64,000 nt of DNA from TH5896 sp049578985 (GTDB taxonomy: Archaea; Thermoproteota; Nitrososphaeria; Nitrososphaerales; Nitrososphaeraceae). The notes under the pieces are model-generated. The model did no database searches. It had not been told where the DNA came from and saw only the letters and a program-made list of their open reading frames with translations. Shown here piece by piece: positions 55,883-63,640 of the stretch. Numbering within the stretch: the first letter of the stretch is position 1; every line of letters starts with the position of its first letter. The stretch spans positions 1-64,000 of the forward strand of contig JBAUMZ010000112.1 in assembly GCA_049578985.1 (NCBI GenBank). The letters are read 5' to 3'. A program made the position numbers and the translations under genes.

Positions 55883-56488
55883 ATGCAATCCCAAAAACTT
55901 GCGATTGTGACGACGATGGCATTACTTGTAATATCTGCACTCTCAACGTTAACACTTGAAAGTGCATCTGCATACGAGAAAAAGCAAGCAACATCACAAA
56001 CAAGCGCTTGCGGCAACGAATTCATGCCTATTAACATAGGATGTCAAAATACTAACTCACAAATCCAAGGCGATGAGAACGCAGAAGCACTAACAGCACA
56101 ACAAACATTTCCAGGAGTAAAGTTAGTGCAGGAAAAGCCTACTCCTGAGCCTACTCCTGAGCCTACTCCAATGACTGCAACATTACGGGTTTGCAATGAC
56201 CCGGATTCCACAATAATTGCTACTTATGATATTAGCGGTAATAATCCAATGCCTGATGAAATATCACTTGTTCCAGGCGATTGTCAGGACATTACCATAG
56301 GTCCAGGCGACTATGTGGTTACACAAGTCGGACTAATGGTTAGTGTCAGTGGCGACTGTAACCCTGGACCAGAACCTAATCAAGGTAGTGGAAGTATACA
56401 AGCAGGAGAGACTCAGGTTTGCACTTTCTTTAGCACACAGTGTTGCTCAGCATCACTATCATCGAAAGATGAAAGAAGTTATTCATAG
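55883..56488 (+). CDS. Exported CGN/QGDEN protein with prealbumin-like C-domain
   Basis: 201 residues. Signal peptide (MQSQKLAIVTTMALLVISAL, to ASA), YEKKQATSQTSACGNEFMP, NIGCQNTNSQIQGDENAEAL, a TPEP repeat linker, and a beta-rich domain (TLRVCNDPDSTIIATYDISG, PGDCQDITIGPGDYVVTQVG, GDCNPGPEPN, QAGETQVCTFF) like surface prealbumin-type domains. The N-terminal half equals that of 40212; the same C-domain, truncated, is on the other strand at 58531. Confidence 0.9.
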   Translation: MQSQKLAIVTTMALLVISALSTLTLESASAYEKKQATSQTSACGNEFMPINIGCQNTNSQIQGDENAEALTAQQTFPGVKLVQEKPTPEPTPEPTPMTATLRVCNDPDSTIIATYDISGNNPMPDEISLVPGDCQDITIGPGDYVVTQVGLMVSVSGDCNPGPEPNQGSGSIQAGETQVCTFFSTQCCSASLSSKDERSYS

Positions 56489-56529
56489 ATTATATTCAAT
56501 AATTTGACACTAGAAGCACTACAGTCATA

Positions 56530-56790
56530 CTAAATAACGTCACCATCAAGGCTCACCAAGTCATCAATTTTTTCACTCTCGCTTGTAGATTGTATTACTA
56601 TCTTTGAACCTGTCTTTGAAGCAGAAATTGTCCGCCGAATCTTCAAGACTCTATTGCACAGCTTTGAAAATGTTGTTCTCCAGCCAAAATCAAGATAATG
56701 ATCTTCATCATGCGTAATATCGCCTGCAAGATAACTGAATAACTCATGTATTAAACATCTCTGTTCTCGTAATAGATTGACTCCAGTCAT
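56530..56790 (-). CDS. Hypothetical protein (86 aa)
   Basis: ATG frame with natural composition (LLREQRCLIHELFSYLAGD, TFSKLCNRVLKIRRTISAS). No family recognised. Alone on this strand. Confidence 0.5.
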   Translation of the reverse strand: MTGVNLLREQRCLIHELFSYLAGDITHDEDHYLDFGWRTTFSKLCNRVLKIRRTISASKTGSKIVIQSTSESEKIDDLVSLDGDVI

Positions 56791-56887
56791 AGAAATATTG
56801 GTGATAATGATTTATTATGCATAAGCTCGAAATTCTACTTCGGTTAGATCTAGCCAATGAAATGATCTTTATTTGATTCTAGAAGAA

Positions 56888-57160
56888 TCAAAGATGAAAA
56901 GAATCCGATGATATTTCAGCCGCACGAACTTTGTAATCGTCATCACAACTACCAACATTTGCCTTATTCCAGGTCTTCCCTGAGCCATTATTTAGGCTAT
57001 TGCTGGCTATATCAAGCATGACTGGTACTATATAGGCAGACTTTCCAAATTTGAGGTATATTTTTTTGGCCACCTTTCAAATTCTGGACTTCCATTAAGA
57101 ATCTTTAACATATAAAAGTGGCCGCATTCGCGTATTTAATTTGTTTCAGATAGAAATGAC
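56888..57160 (-). pseudogene. Promoter and 5' end of flavoprotein gene fused to unknown frame
   Basis: On the minus strand, ATG 57111 reads MLKILNGSPEFERWPKKY, and the upstream 45 bases are nearly the same as those before 33492 (AATTAAATACGC, TATATG). Similarity ends at residue 11. A different frame overlaps it (GTG 57073, VAKKIYLKFGKSAYIV to SDSFHL). The 5' part was copied from the PNPOx-like gene; the rest is unassigned. Confidence 0.7.
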
Positions 57161-57473
57161 ATTTGGTTAGGGTTGCATAAACAATTTTTGCGCGCAAAAA
57201 TGGCACTCTTTGCCTTTAGTTACTTTGATTTTACTGATCTTTACATTATGCGTTCATAGTTGCCTATTGGTAGTAGATACCGAGTTATATAGAACGCCTA
57301 CTGCATGAGTTTAGCTATGAATGACATAGCTGCTAGCTTTAGCTCTGTCTGTAGCTAATGATTAGAGTTAATAGCAATTATTGAACTCGATTGATTACGT
57401 TGCATTGGTTACTCGTCTATACATAGCGATAATATACAGACATAAATATTCTGAAGATCTCTCTCATCATAAG
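57161..57473. other. Non-coding stretch
   Basis: GCGCGCAAAAA run near 57190. No gene recognised. Confidence 0.4.
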
Positions 57474-57596
57474 ATGGATAATCAGGGGATATTGGAAATC
57501 TGCAGCAATTACAAAGCTAAGCAAGGTATGGAAATTACTCCAAAAGAATACATATTGATGCTTATTGATTCTGCGATAGGCAATGAAACTAAGTAA
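57474..57596 (+). CDS. Small hypothetical protein (40 aa)
   Basis: ATG 57474: MDNQGILEICSNYKAKQGME, then TPKEYILMLIDSAIGNETK; helical, soluble. An open frame upstream to 57381 has no proper start. Confidence 0.4.
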   Translation: MDNQGILEICSNYKAKQGMEITPKEYILMLIDSAIGNETK

Positions 57597-57612
57597 CCAA
57601 ATATCTTTTCAA

Positions 57613-58239
57613 TTACATTTTATTATGATAGTACTCGAGGTATGCTTTCAAAGTAAATCCAAAGCCAGGTACGAACAGGCTGGGACTTGCGTTATAAAAC
57701 TCAAGTACCTTATCTAGAGACAAGAAATAAACATTTGATATCTCATATGGATTTATTGACAGACGATCAATCATATCATGGTCTAATATGCATTCATATA
57801 TTGTAACAAATGCATTTTTCCTCCAGGAATTGCTAACAATGCTGCCAGTGAATCCGTAATTATAGTCTTCATCCTTTGTATCTATGTTCATTTTGCATAC
57901 CTGTGTTAATCGAGTACCACTAGAAGCATCATATTCATGCACATCAAGAATGAGTCCTAGTTCCTCATTAACCCTCCTTAGAGCAGCATCAATGTACTTT
58001 TCACTATATGCTACTTGAGCACTGACTGATTCAGAAAAAAGACCTGCATGTCGGTTTTTGTTGAATGCTCTCTTTTGTAACAGAAGCCTAGATTGATTGT
58101 CCAGAATAAAAATTGAGGCAAATCGATGGAGTAAACCTTGATAGTATATTTTTTCGGGTACCGCTGATCCTATAACATTATCTTGTTCGCTAACGATTGC
58201 CAATTGTTGGCTGTCATTATTAGAAGGTTCATAAAACAT
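57613..58239 (-). CDS. Nudix hydrolase, IDI-like
   Basis: 208 residues. Nudix fold with a diverged box: LFSESVSAQVAYSEKYIDAA, ALRRVNEELGL (85-96) containing REU-EE-like residues (RRVNEELGL). HRFASIFILDNQSRLLLQKR with R-AFNKNRHAGLFSESVSAQ resembles isopentenyl-diphosphate delta-isomerase type I. Cysteine of the IDI active site is not obvious, so a generic Nudix role is as likely. ATG start; stands alone. Confidence 0.85.
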   Translation of the reverse strand: MFYEPSNNDSQQLAIVSEQDNVIGSAVPEKIYYQGLLHRFASIFILDNQSRLLLQKRAFNKNRHAGLFSESVSAQVAYSEKYIDAALRRVNEELGLILDVHEYDASSGTRLTQVCKMNIDTKDEDYNYGFTGSIVSNSWRKNAFVTIYECILDHDMIDRLSINPYEISNVYFLSLDKVLEFYNASPSLFVPGFGFTLKAYLEYYHNKM

Positions 58240-58530
58240 AATGGTGTATCTGCTTTCTGATAGATATTAGCAGATTGCATTATTACGCATTCGTGATCTA
58301 TCATCAACATAGTATAGGATAAGAATATCATAGTTTTAAGTTATAGACGATATTTCTATTGGTGAGTAGATAGATCCTCACGTAGTTTCACTATTTTCCT
58401 CTCTCCATTTTCTGGTCAGAGAATCCTATTTGAGAAGTAATATTACACTGGGCCCAATGGGGTTAGATTACCGTAGGTAAAGGGGCTCAACACCATTAAC
58501 AGAAATATGCGAATTAAAAAGTGTTTCATT
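58240..58530. other. Intergenic stretch
   Basis: Nothing recognisable. Confidence 0.4.
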
Positions 58531-58918
58531 TTATGGAACACTGCTGATATGTAGCCGGTATTTGTTCAATGCTGGTAAACAGGTACTCGACAGAGTGAAA
58601 CAGACTACAGTGAAGATAGTGCAAGAGAGCTCTTGTCCAGCTTGTATATCTCCGCTGCAGTCTGGGGAGAATACCGGAGGTAGAGCTATCAAACCTGTTG
58701 GCGTTTCCGGTGCTATCTCAGTGACCTCATACGTTCCTAGTCCAAGAGACACAGGTGTACCCGTAGATGAGCCCGGAAATGAGCTGGGATCGGGATTATT
58801 ACCAGCTAAGTTAATAGTAAACTCAGATGGTGATGGACAGGCAAAACCATCTGGACATCTAACCTCTTTGAATACATTCAGGGTAGGGGTCTGTGGTCGT
58901 GATGGTTCCTGGACTAGC
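58531..58918 (-). pseudogene. C-domain of CGN/QGDEN-type exported protein, 5'-truncated
   Basis: From about 58918 leftward: ELVQEPSRPQTPTLNVFKEV, RCPDGFACPSPSEFTINLAG, GTPVSLGLGTYEVTEIAPET, FSPDCSGDIQAGQELSCTIF. It corresponds to the linker and beta domain of the protein at 55883 (KLVQE, GPGDYVVTQ, QAGETQVC). Signal peptide and CGN part are missing; the frame further right (to 59025) is antisense to the HTH gene half. Confidence 0.75.
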
Positions 58919-59259
58919 TCCTTGTTTATGGAGATTAAAAATGATCTTACACCATTTGTTAAACTATACAGACTGTTAGAGCGGAATAAGATGCTAGATG
59001 AGAAAAAGATCTTGAGGTTTATCAAATATGCTGACGAGGACCTGCCAGCTTTAGAGTATAGATGCCATAAGCTTGGTAGCGATGCTGTAGAATTGCAATT
59101 TGCAAAGAAACAATTAGGAAATGAAGTGGCAGCCTTACGCTCAAATATATTTCAACCGAAGGCGTGTCAGAAGCAATGTCAAAAGACATCGCACAAAAGA
59201 GACAGATTATATCGAATTTAGATCGACAATTAAATCAAAAGATCAATGCTTTAGAATGA
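58919..59259 (+). pseudogene. C-terminal half of split HTH/coiled-coil gene
   Basis: LFMEIKNDLTPFVKLYRLLE, RNKMLDEKKILRFIKYADED, LPALEYRCHKLGSDAVELQ, AKKQLGNEVAALRS; after a frameshift near 59170, KRQIISNLDRQLNQKINALE to TGA. This is the usual continuation of the protein whose N-terminal half ends at 54112 (EFWGLKGL). Both halves are on the plus strand, 4.8 kb apart. Confidence 0.7.
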
Positions 59260-60088
59260 TCTGAAAAACATTGACTTCTTCACCGAACCATAACAGGATA
59301 GTCTGGATAATTCTTCTGAAAACTCAGCTGATCATTTTATGTGCTGCGTTTTGACTGATCACCAAATAACGCACCAATTAGAGACATGCTTATCTGAGAG
59401 AGTATGTCCTGAATATCCTCTTCTCCCTAGACCTTCGAGATTCGTATTACGAGGCTCTACCATTTGTTTTAGGGTACAGAGATCGAGGTCTCTCAATTTT
59501 TTTATAACGTTATCTGGATATTTTTGTTCATACAAGCAAGTTCCAACTCTTGACGGTCCCCCATACGGTCTGGGACATATACTTGAAGTATTGTGTTATA
59601 TGCTCGAATTTTCCTCTGCAGGTGTTCAGGTTGTTTCGGGTTTAACAGTCTTGGTTTTGTCGCTGGTTTAAATCTACTTGGCATATGATATCTTTACTCT
59701 TTGTTAGTAATAGGAACTATATACAGAATATTCGAATGTTTGTTAGAGCCTTGTGAATGGCTTCTTGTTCTCAGTCCCTTGTCTAGTACTTAAGACTATG
59801 ATTTCTTCTGGTTTGTTATTGTTCATTGGGTTCATATCTTTTTTTAGTTAGCTACGGTTGGTCCCTTACAATTTTGTCTAATTGGGTTAGCATAGTGCGC
59901 AGGAACTTACGTACGTGGAAACCTTACGTATGGCTCCCTACTTATGAATGTTATACTGAATAATATGGGGAATATTATTTCCTGTTGCTTTCACGTATTG
60001 GACCATAGGCTGGTTCGGCCCCGATTTCCCACTTCAAATTAATTACTCTTTTCAATTCCTTAATTTTTTGTTGCTTACTGGAATTTGC
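59260..60088. other. Eroded region with a possible minus-strand gene
   Basis: On the minus strand, ATG 59684 (MPSRFKPATKPRLLNPKQPE...) and a second frame (SRVGTCLYEQKYPDNVIKKL, LCTLKQMVEPRNTNLEGLGR) may be one frameshifted gene between 59345 and 59684; family unknown. The plus-strand 110-codon frame over it is poor. 59690-60088 is empty. Confidence 0.35.
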
Positions 60089-60334
60089 TCATTGTGCTAG
60101 TCGATTCTGATTTAGTTCTGCCATTATAGGACTTTTGCTCTTGCACCTAGGGCAGGGACCATGACCAAAAATACCTCCTTTGTTCGAATACCACTTGAAG
60201 TTGCATTTACCACAGGTGATCAGGTCTGCGGATTTTAGGTCGGATATGACTTTCGAAAAGGAACCATTAGCTACATTATTGTGAACACAGTCACATGGGT
60301 AGTCCTCTGTTCCCTGCATTAAGTTGTTTATCAT
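60089..60334 (-). CDS. Zinc-ribbon protein (81 aa)
   Basis: CDC near residue 14-16, CGKC at 41-44 and CPRC at 61-64: DLITCGKCNFKWYSNKGGIF, GPCPRCKSKSPIMAEL. The latter pair forms a zinc ribbon. ATG start. Soluble; function unknown. Confidence 0.65.
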   Translation of the reverse strand: MINNLMQGTEDYPCDCVHNNVANGSFSKVISDLKSADLITCGKCNFKWYSNKGGIFGHGPCPRCKSKSPIMAELNQNRLAQ

Positions 60335-60595
60335 TATCCTACTTTAGTAGTATCAGGTTGACAATTAAAGGAACTGCGAATAGATAGAATAGGAGATCCA
60401 CAGAAGCCAGCTTATCAACCAAGTCTTGTATCAGACGAAGACATGATAGCAGTTAATGAAATGTCTGTTACCATTTGTAGCTAGTAAATTGATTATGACC
60501 TTCAGCAATGGGAATGCTACACAGTGTCTAAGTTAAGCAGTAGCTTTGAGAACAAAAAATAGTAGTGGATGAATCGAACGGATTTGTTAAGCTAG

Positions 60596-61003
60596 CTACG
60601 GTAGGGTAGGTATCTCAGGTAGGATGTCGCTTAAGCCGCTCCGCATTTCGAGGAGATCCGAACCGCCGATTTCATCTCCAAATTCAAGTTCTAGATCTAA
60701 TTCCTGATTTGGAGCTGCGTTAGTTGGTGTTGAGGCTATTGCTGCACCATCACTATCCTGCACCATGTTGATGTCATTCAAACAGTTTGCACTCGCCTGC
60801 TGCTGTATTCCAATAATGAGCGAAAGCAACTCTGCGGGACAGTCATTATTTGCAGCTGATGTTTGGGCATTGCTATCACCGTATTTCTTTTTTGCAAATA
60901 CATCGTTGGTGTTGTATGATGCTATGGTTGCACTAGCAAACAAAGCTGCCATTGCAACTGTTACCATCATTACCATTGGTAGTGTTTTGTTGTTCTTCTT
61001 CAT
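60596..61003 (-). CDS. Small exported protein, AKKKYGDSNAQ type
   Basis: 135 residues: signal peptide ending VFA, then KKKYGDSNAQTSAANNDCP, LLSLIIGIQQQASANCLNDI, QDSDGAAIASTPTNAAPNQ, acidic ELDLELEFGDE. Clear paralog of 47426, with a different C-terminal tail. Confidence 0.88.
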   Translation of the reverse strand: MKKNNKTLPMVMMVTVAMAALFASATIASYNTNDVFAKKKYGDSNAQTSAANNDCPAELLSLIIGIQQQASANCLNDINMVQDSDGAAIASTPTNAAPNQELDLELEFGDEIGGSDLLEMRSGLSDILPEIPTLP

Positions 61004-61144
61004 GATTCACTAGAAGTTCTTGCATTCATATTTAATTGGGTTGAGTCAGTTCAATCTGATTTATATTATTGTTTTATAGAAGAGAAGATTTGTATTGCAA
61101 TTTAGTTTACAGTACTACACATGAATACTATCTGTATTAGGCAT

Positions 61145-61178
61145 CTAATAGAAGAGATATCAGATATAAATGGAGGTC
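61145..61178 (+). promoter_or_regulatory. Shared upstream element, copy 4
   Basis: CTAATAGAAGAGATATCAG then ATATAAATGGAGGTC, 82 bases before the ATG at 61227. Confidence 0.7.
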
Positions 61179-61226
61179 AAATTCAGTTTAATGCAGATAA
61201 ACCAAACAATCATCCTAGACACCAAT

Positions 61227-61532
61227 ATGAATACCAAATATTTCGTAATCGTTGCAGCTATAGCAGCGGTGCTGGTCGGGGCGACTGGAATTGCGACAGC
61301 AGACAATGCATTTGCAGGCAAGAAGAGAGAGTACAGTCAAGCATCATCACAAGCTAACGCTTGTGGAAACGGAGAAATGTCGATAAATGTTGGATGTCAG
61401 AACACAGATTCTCAAATTCAAGGGGATGAGAATGGAGTAGCACAAACAGCACAGCAGACATTCTCAGAAGTTGAATTAGACAACGGACACGACAGAGATC
61501 ACAAAGATAGAAAGGGCGGCATGGGCTGGTAA
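61227..61532 (+). CDS. Small exported CGN/QGDEN protein, KYEKSQ subtype
   Basis: 101 residues from ATG 61227 (MNTKYFVIVAAI). Signal peptide ending AFA, GKKREYSQASSQANACGNG (EYS in place of KYEKS), SINVGCQNTDSQIQGDENG, AQTAQQTFSEV, short charged tail. Start chosen from paralogs; the open frame to 61170 includes the upstream element. Confidence 0.9.
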   Translation: MNTKYFVIVAAIAAVLVGATGIATADNAFAGKKREYSQASSQANACGNGEMSINVGCQNTDSQIQGDENGVAQTAQQTFSEVELDNGHDRDHKDRKGGMGW

Positions 61533-61668
61533 ATAGCCACAACATCCCTTTTTTATTATTTTGTAGTCAGTTTGTGAAAGATTTTTTCTATAGTGTAAAT
61601 ATACGATTTCTGTATCCTATTATTTTTTCTTAACTGACATATGCAGTCAACGAGAGATTACATCTCGG

Positions 61669-61935
61669 ATGAGTGTGAACACTAGAGTATATCCTGTTAC
61701 AGTATTCATCTTCTTATCCGCGGTATCACATGTGGGTATAAACAGCGTATATGCACCTGAATATGAAAAAAGCAAAACCACAGTACAGACAAATGAATGC
61801 GGCAACTATCGGTTTCCATTAGATGTATTATGCTTCACAGGCACAGGGCAATGAAAATAATGTTTCTGTCGCATCTGCACAGTAGCAAGAAGAAGATAAA
61901 TCCAGTAAAAGTTATGTCCCGCCATTTCCATAGAA
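61669..61935 (+). pseudogene. DYEKSQT-subtype exported protein, broken
   Basis: MSVNTRVYPVTVFIFLSAVS, signal to YA, EYEKSKTTVQTNECGNYRF, PLDVLC, then a deletion shifts the frame (FTGTGQ and stop). Downstream, codons matching ENSISVASAQQ are present with CAG changed to TAG, ending PPFP. Counterpart of 48479. Confidence 0.85.
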
Positions 61936-62204
61936 ATATTTAATGGTAGTTATGAGCCCTGGGCTACAATCTATACATAGCGCTATCATACAGCTACATT
62001 CTATATTATAAATCATAAACGGCGAAATTGTGGCAGTAGGTGATATTGTTAGCGAATGAAGAATGGTTGTACTAGTTGATTGTCATTATTACAATTTGCG
62101 GCAGCATTTTCTCTTCAGTTAGTTATCGAAAAGATATAACATAAATCAGGATCAACCAAGATAAGATTTGTAATCATAACCAAATAGCAAATTTGAAGAA
62201 GATA

Positions 62205-62597
62205 ATGGTAGACGTACACAGTATCAGATTCAGCGCACTAACAGCATTTCTAATGCTCTCAACGGTCATGCTAGTTACGATTGGTATAAGCCAAAGCTCT
62301 GTCTTTGCACAGAACAGCACGTCAACACCGACCCAGAACAGTGCACCAATTACGCCGGCTCCCCAACCTTCTGGCGGTGATGATGATGATTCATCTGGCG
62401 ACGACAACAATAATAACAATGATAGCAACGATGAATCTTCTAACTCGTCTGGATCAGGCAACGACGACGGTGATAGCGACGACAGTGACTCATCTAGCGA
62501 AGATGAAGATGATTTTGATCAGACCAATCCGCTTCTGGAACAAATAAGAAATAGAGTTTATGGAGCACTTTCTTCTGCTGGAATACCCGTTCCATAG
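62205..62597 (+). CDS. Exported Asp/Ser-rich protein
   Basis: About 130 residues. Signal peptide ending VFAQ, then a Thr/Pro/Gln linker and a long run of D, S, N, G, E (residues about 60-110), ending LLEQIRNRVYGALSSAGIPV. The acidic tract suggests cation binding at the surface. The start is the ATG 62205; an upstream TTG at 62193 is also in frame. A decayed copy lies at 49085-49145. Confidence 0.8.
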   Translation: MVDVHSIRFSALTAFLMLSTVMLVTIGISQSSVFAQNSTSTPTQNSAPITPAPQPSGGDDDDSSGDDNNNNNDSNDESSNSSGSGNDDGDSDDSDSSSEDEDDFDQTNPLLEQIRNRVYGALSSAGIPVP

Positions 62598-62603
62598 CCC
62601 ACA

Positions 62604-62620
62604 TTTTTTCTTTTTTATCA
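62604..62620 (+). terminator. T-rich terminator
   Basis: CACATTTTTTCTTTTTTATC right after the stop of the Asp/Ser-rich gene. Confidence 0.5.
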
Positions 62621-62728
62621 GTGAGGGTTAGTTAACTATCTGGAACCCTATCGTAAGATAGGCTAACAAACACAAAATTTAGCATGACAATTCACTCTGT
62701 CACCCAGTATAATTAGAAATCAATCATG

Positions 62729-62953
62729 TCAATCTTTTGACGAATAGTGGTATCTCACAACTGCGCTTACAATAATGACACCTAGCCCAATTGAGATTAT
62801 AATGTAGCCATTTATAGTCCATGAGGGATTGCTGTACATGATTGAAGAAGTTGGTCCAACGGCAGATTCACTCTGGAGTGTAAATATTATTCCCAATGCC
62901 GTAATTACGATTCCAATGGTGAGTAGTTTACTCGCAAGTTTTGATAATTTCAT
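62729..62953 (-). CDS. Small two-helix membrane protein (74 aa)
   Basis: LLTIGIVITALGIIFTLQSE and IIISIGLGVIIVSAVVRYHY are clear transmembrane helices, joined by a short polar loop. ATG start. No family named. Confidence 0.75.
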   Translation of the reverse strand: MKLSKLASKLLTIGIVITALGIIFTLQSESAVGPTSSIMYSNPSWTINGYIIISIGLGVIIVSAVVRYHYSSKD

Positions 62954-63038
62954 GGTAACAACAAGATGGTATAAAGGTGAATCATTAGAACCCTACAGTT
63001 TCAATGTAAAAATAGCGAAATTTAAACATCATTATATT

Positions 63039-63640
63039 TTAGTCAATTGAATCGGATGGTATTGCAATGTAGATATAATGCAAATAGTAATGAGCATATT
63101 CGCGCGTGTGAGCATAAGCAGATATGCGCTCTATCCCTTCCATGTCAGTCGGTTCACCCACAACTGAGCTCGCTAAGCCTGGAAAATCTAGAAGTGGGTC
63201 GAAGCACTCTTCACAGGTTGGCGTTGGTTCTGTTTCACACGCATCTCCTACTCCATTCTCATTGGCATCGGTTTGGTCTGGATTAGATGTATCTGGACAG
63301 TTATAACATGCATTTCCCACACCGTTACCATCGGTATCTGTTTGCCTTAGGTTAGGTATTTCAAGACAGTTATCTGTGTCGTCAGAAACGTCATCTCCAT
63401 CGGTATCGATAGGCATTGTCCCATCTTCCTCATCTCCAAATTCCAATTCTAGATCTAATGCCTGACTAGGAGCTGCATTGAATGGTGTTGAGCTTATCGC
63501 TGCTCCGTCACTATCTTGCAGAGTTGAGATCATTTAGACAGTTTGCGCTCGCCTGCTGCTGTACTCCAACAAAGAACGAAAACACATCCGCTGGACACTC
63601 AACTGGCAGGCTACCGAGATCAATGGCATATACACATTAC
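63039..63640 (-). pseudogene. AKKKYGDSNAQ-type exported protein with TSP3-like repeats, broken
   Basis: Upstream piece (63535-63640): LPVECPADVFSFFVGVQQQ, ASANCLNDLNS; after loss of about two bases, LQDSDGAAISSTPFNAAPSQ, ALDLELEFGDEEDGTM, then DTDGDDVSDDTDNC, DTDGNGVGNAC, DANENGVGDACE, i.e. calcium-binding thrombospondin type 3-like repeats, then CEECFD. No signal peptide is in frame at the 5' end. The family relation to 60596 is clear from SANCLND and QDSDGAAI. Dead by truncation and frameshift. Confidence 0.75.

Larger units (their letters stand above)
60520..62290. repeat. Segmental duplication, copy 2
   Basis: Same gene order as 47330-49150. The first gene is minus (60596), then 61227 and 61669 plus, then shared 3' sequence (GCGCTATCATACAGCTAC at about 61979) and TCTCTTCAGTTAGTTATCG. 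Here the fourth gene (62205) is intact and the third (61669) broken, the reverse of copy 1. Confidence 0.85.

Noticed and set aside
58562..58918. First half of a 219-codon plus-strand frame
   Set aside because: Antisense to the prealbumin-like domain; only the part from 58919 on is real coding on this strand.
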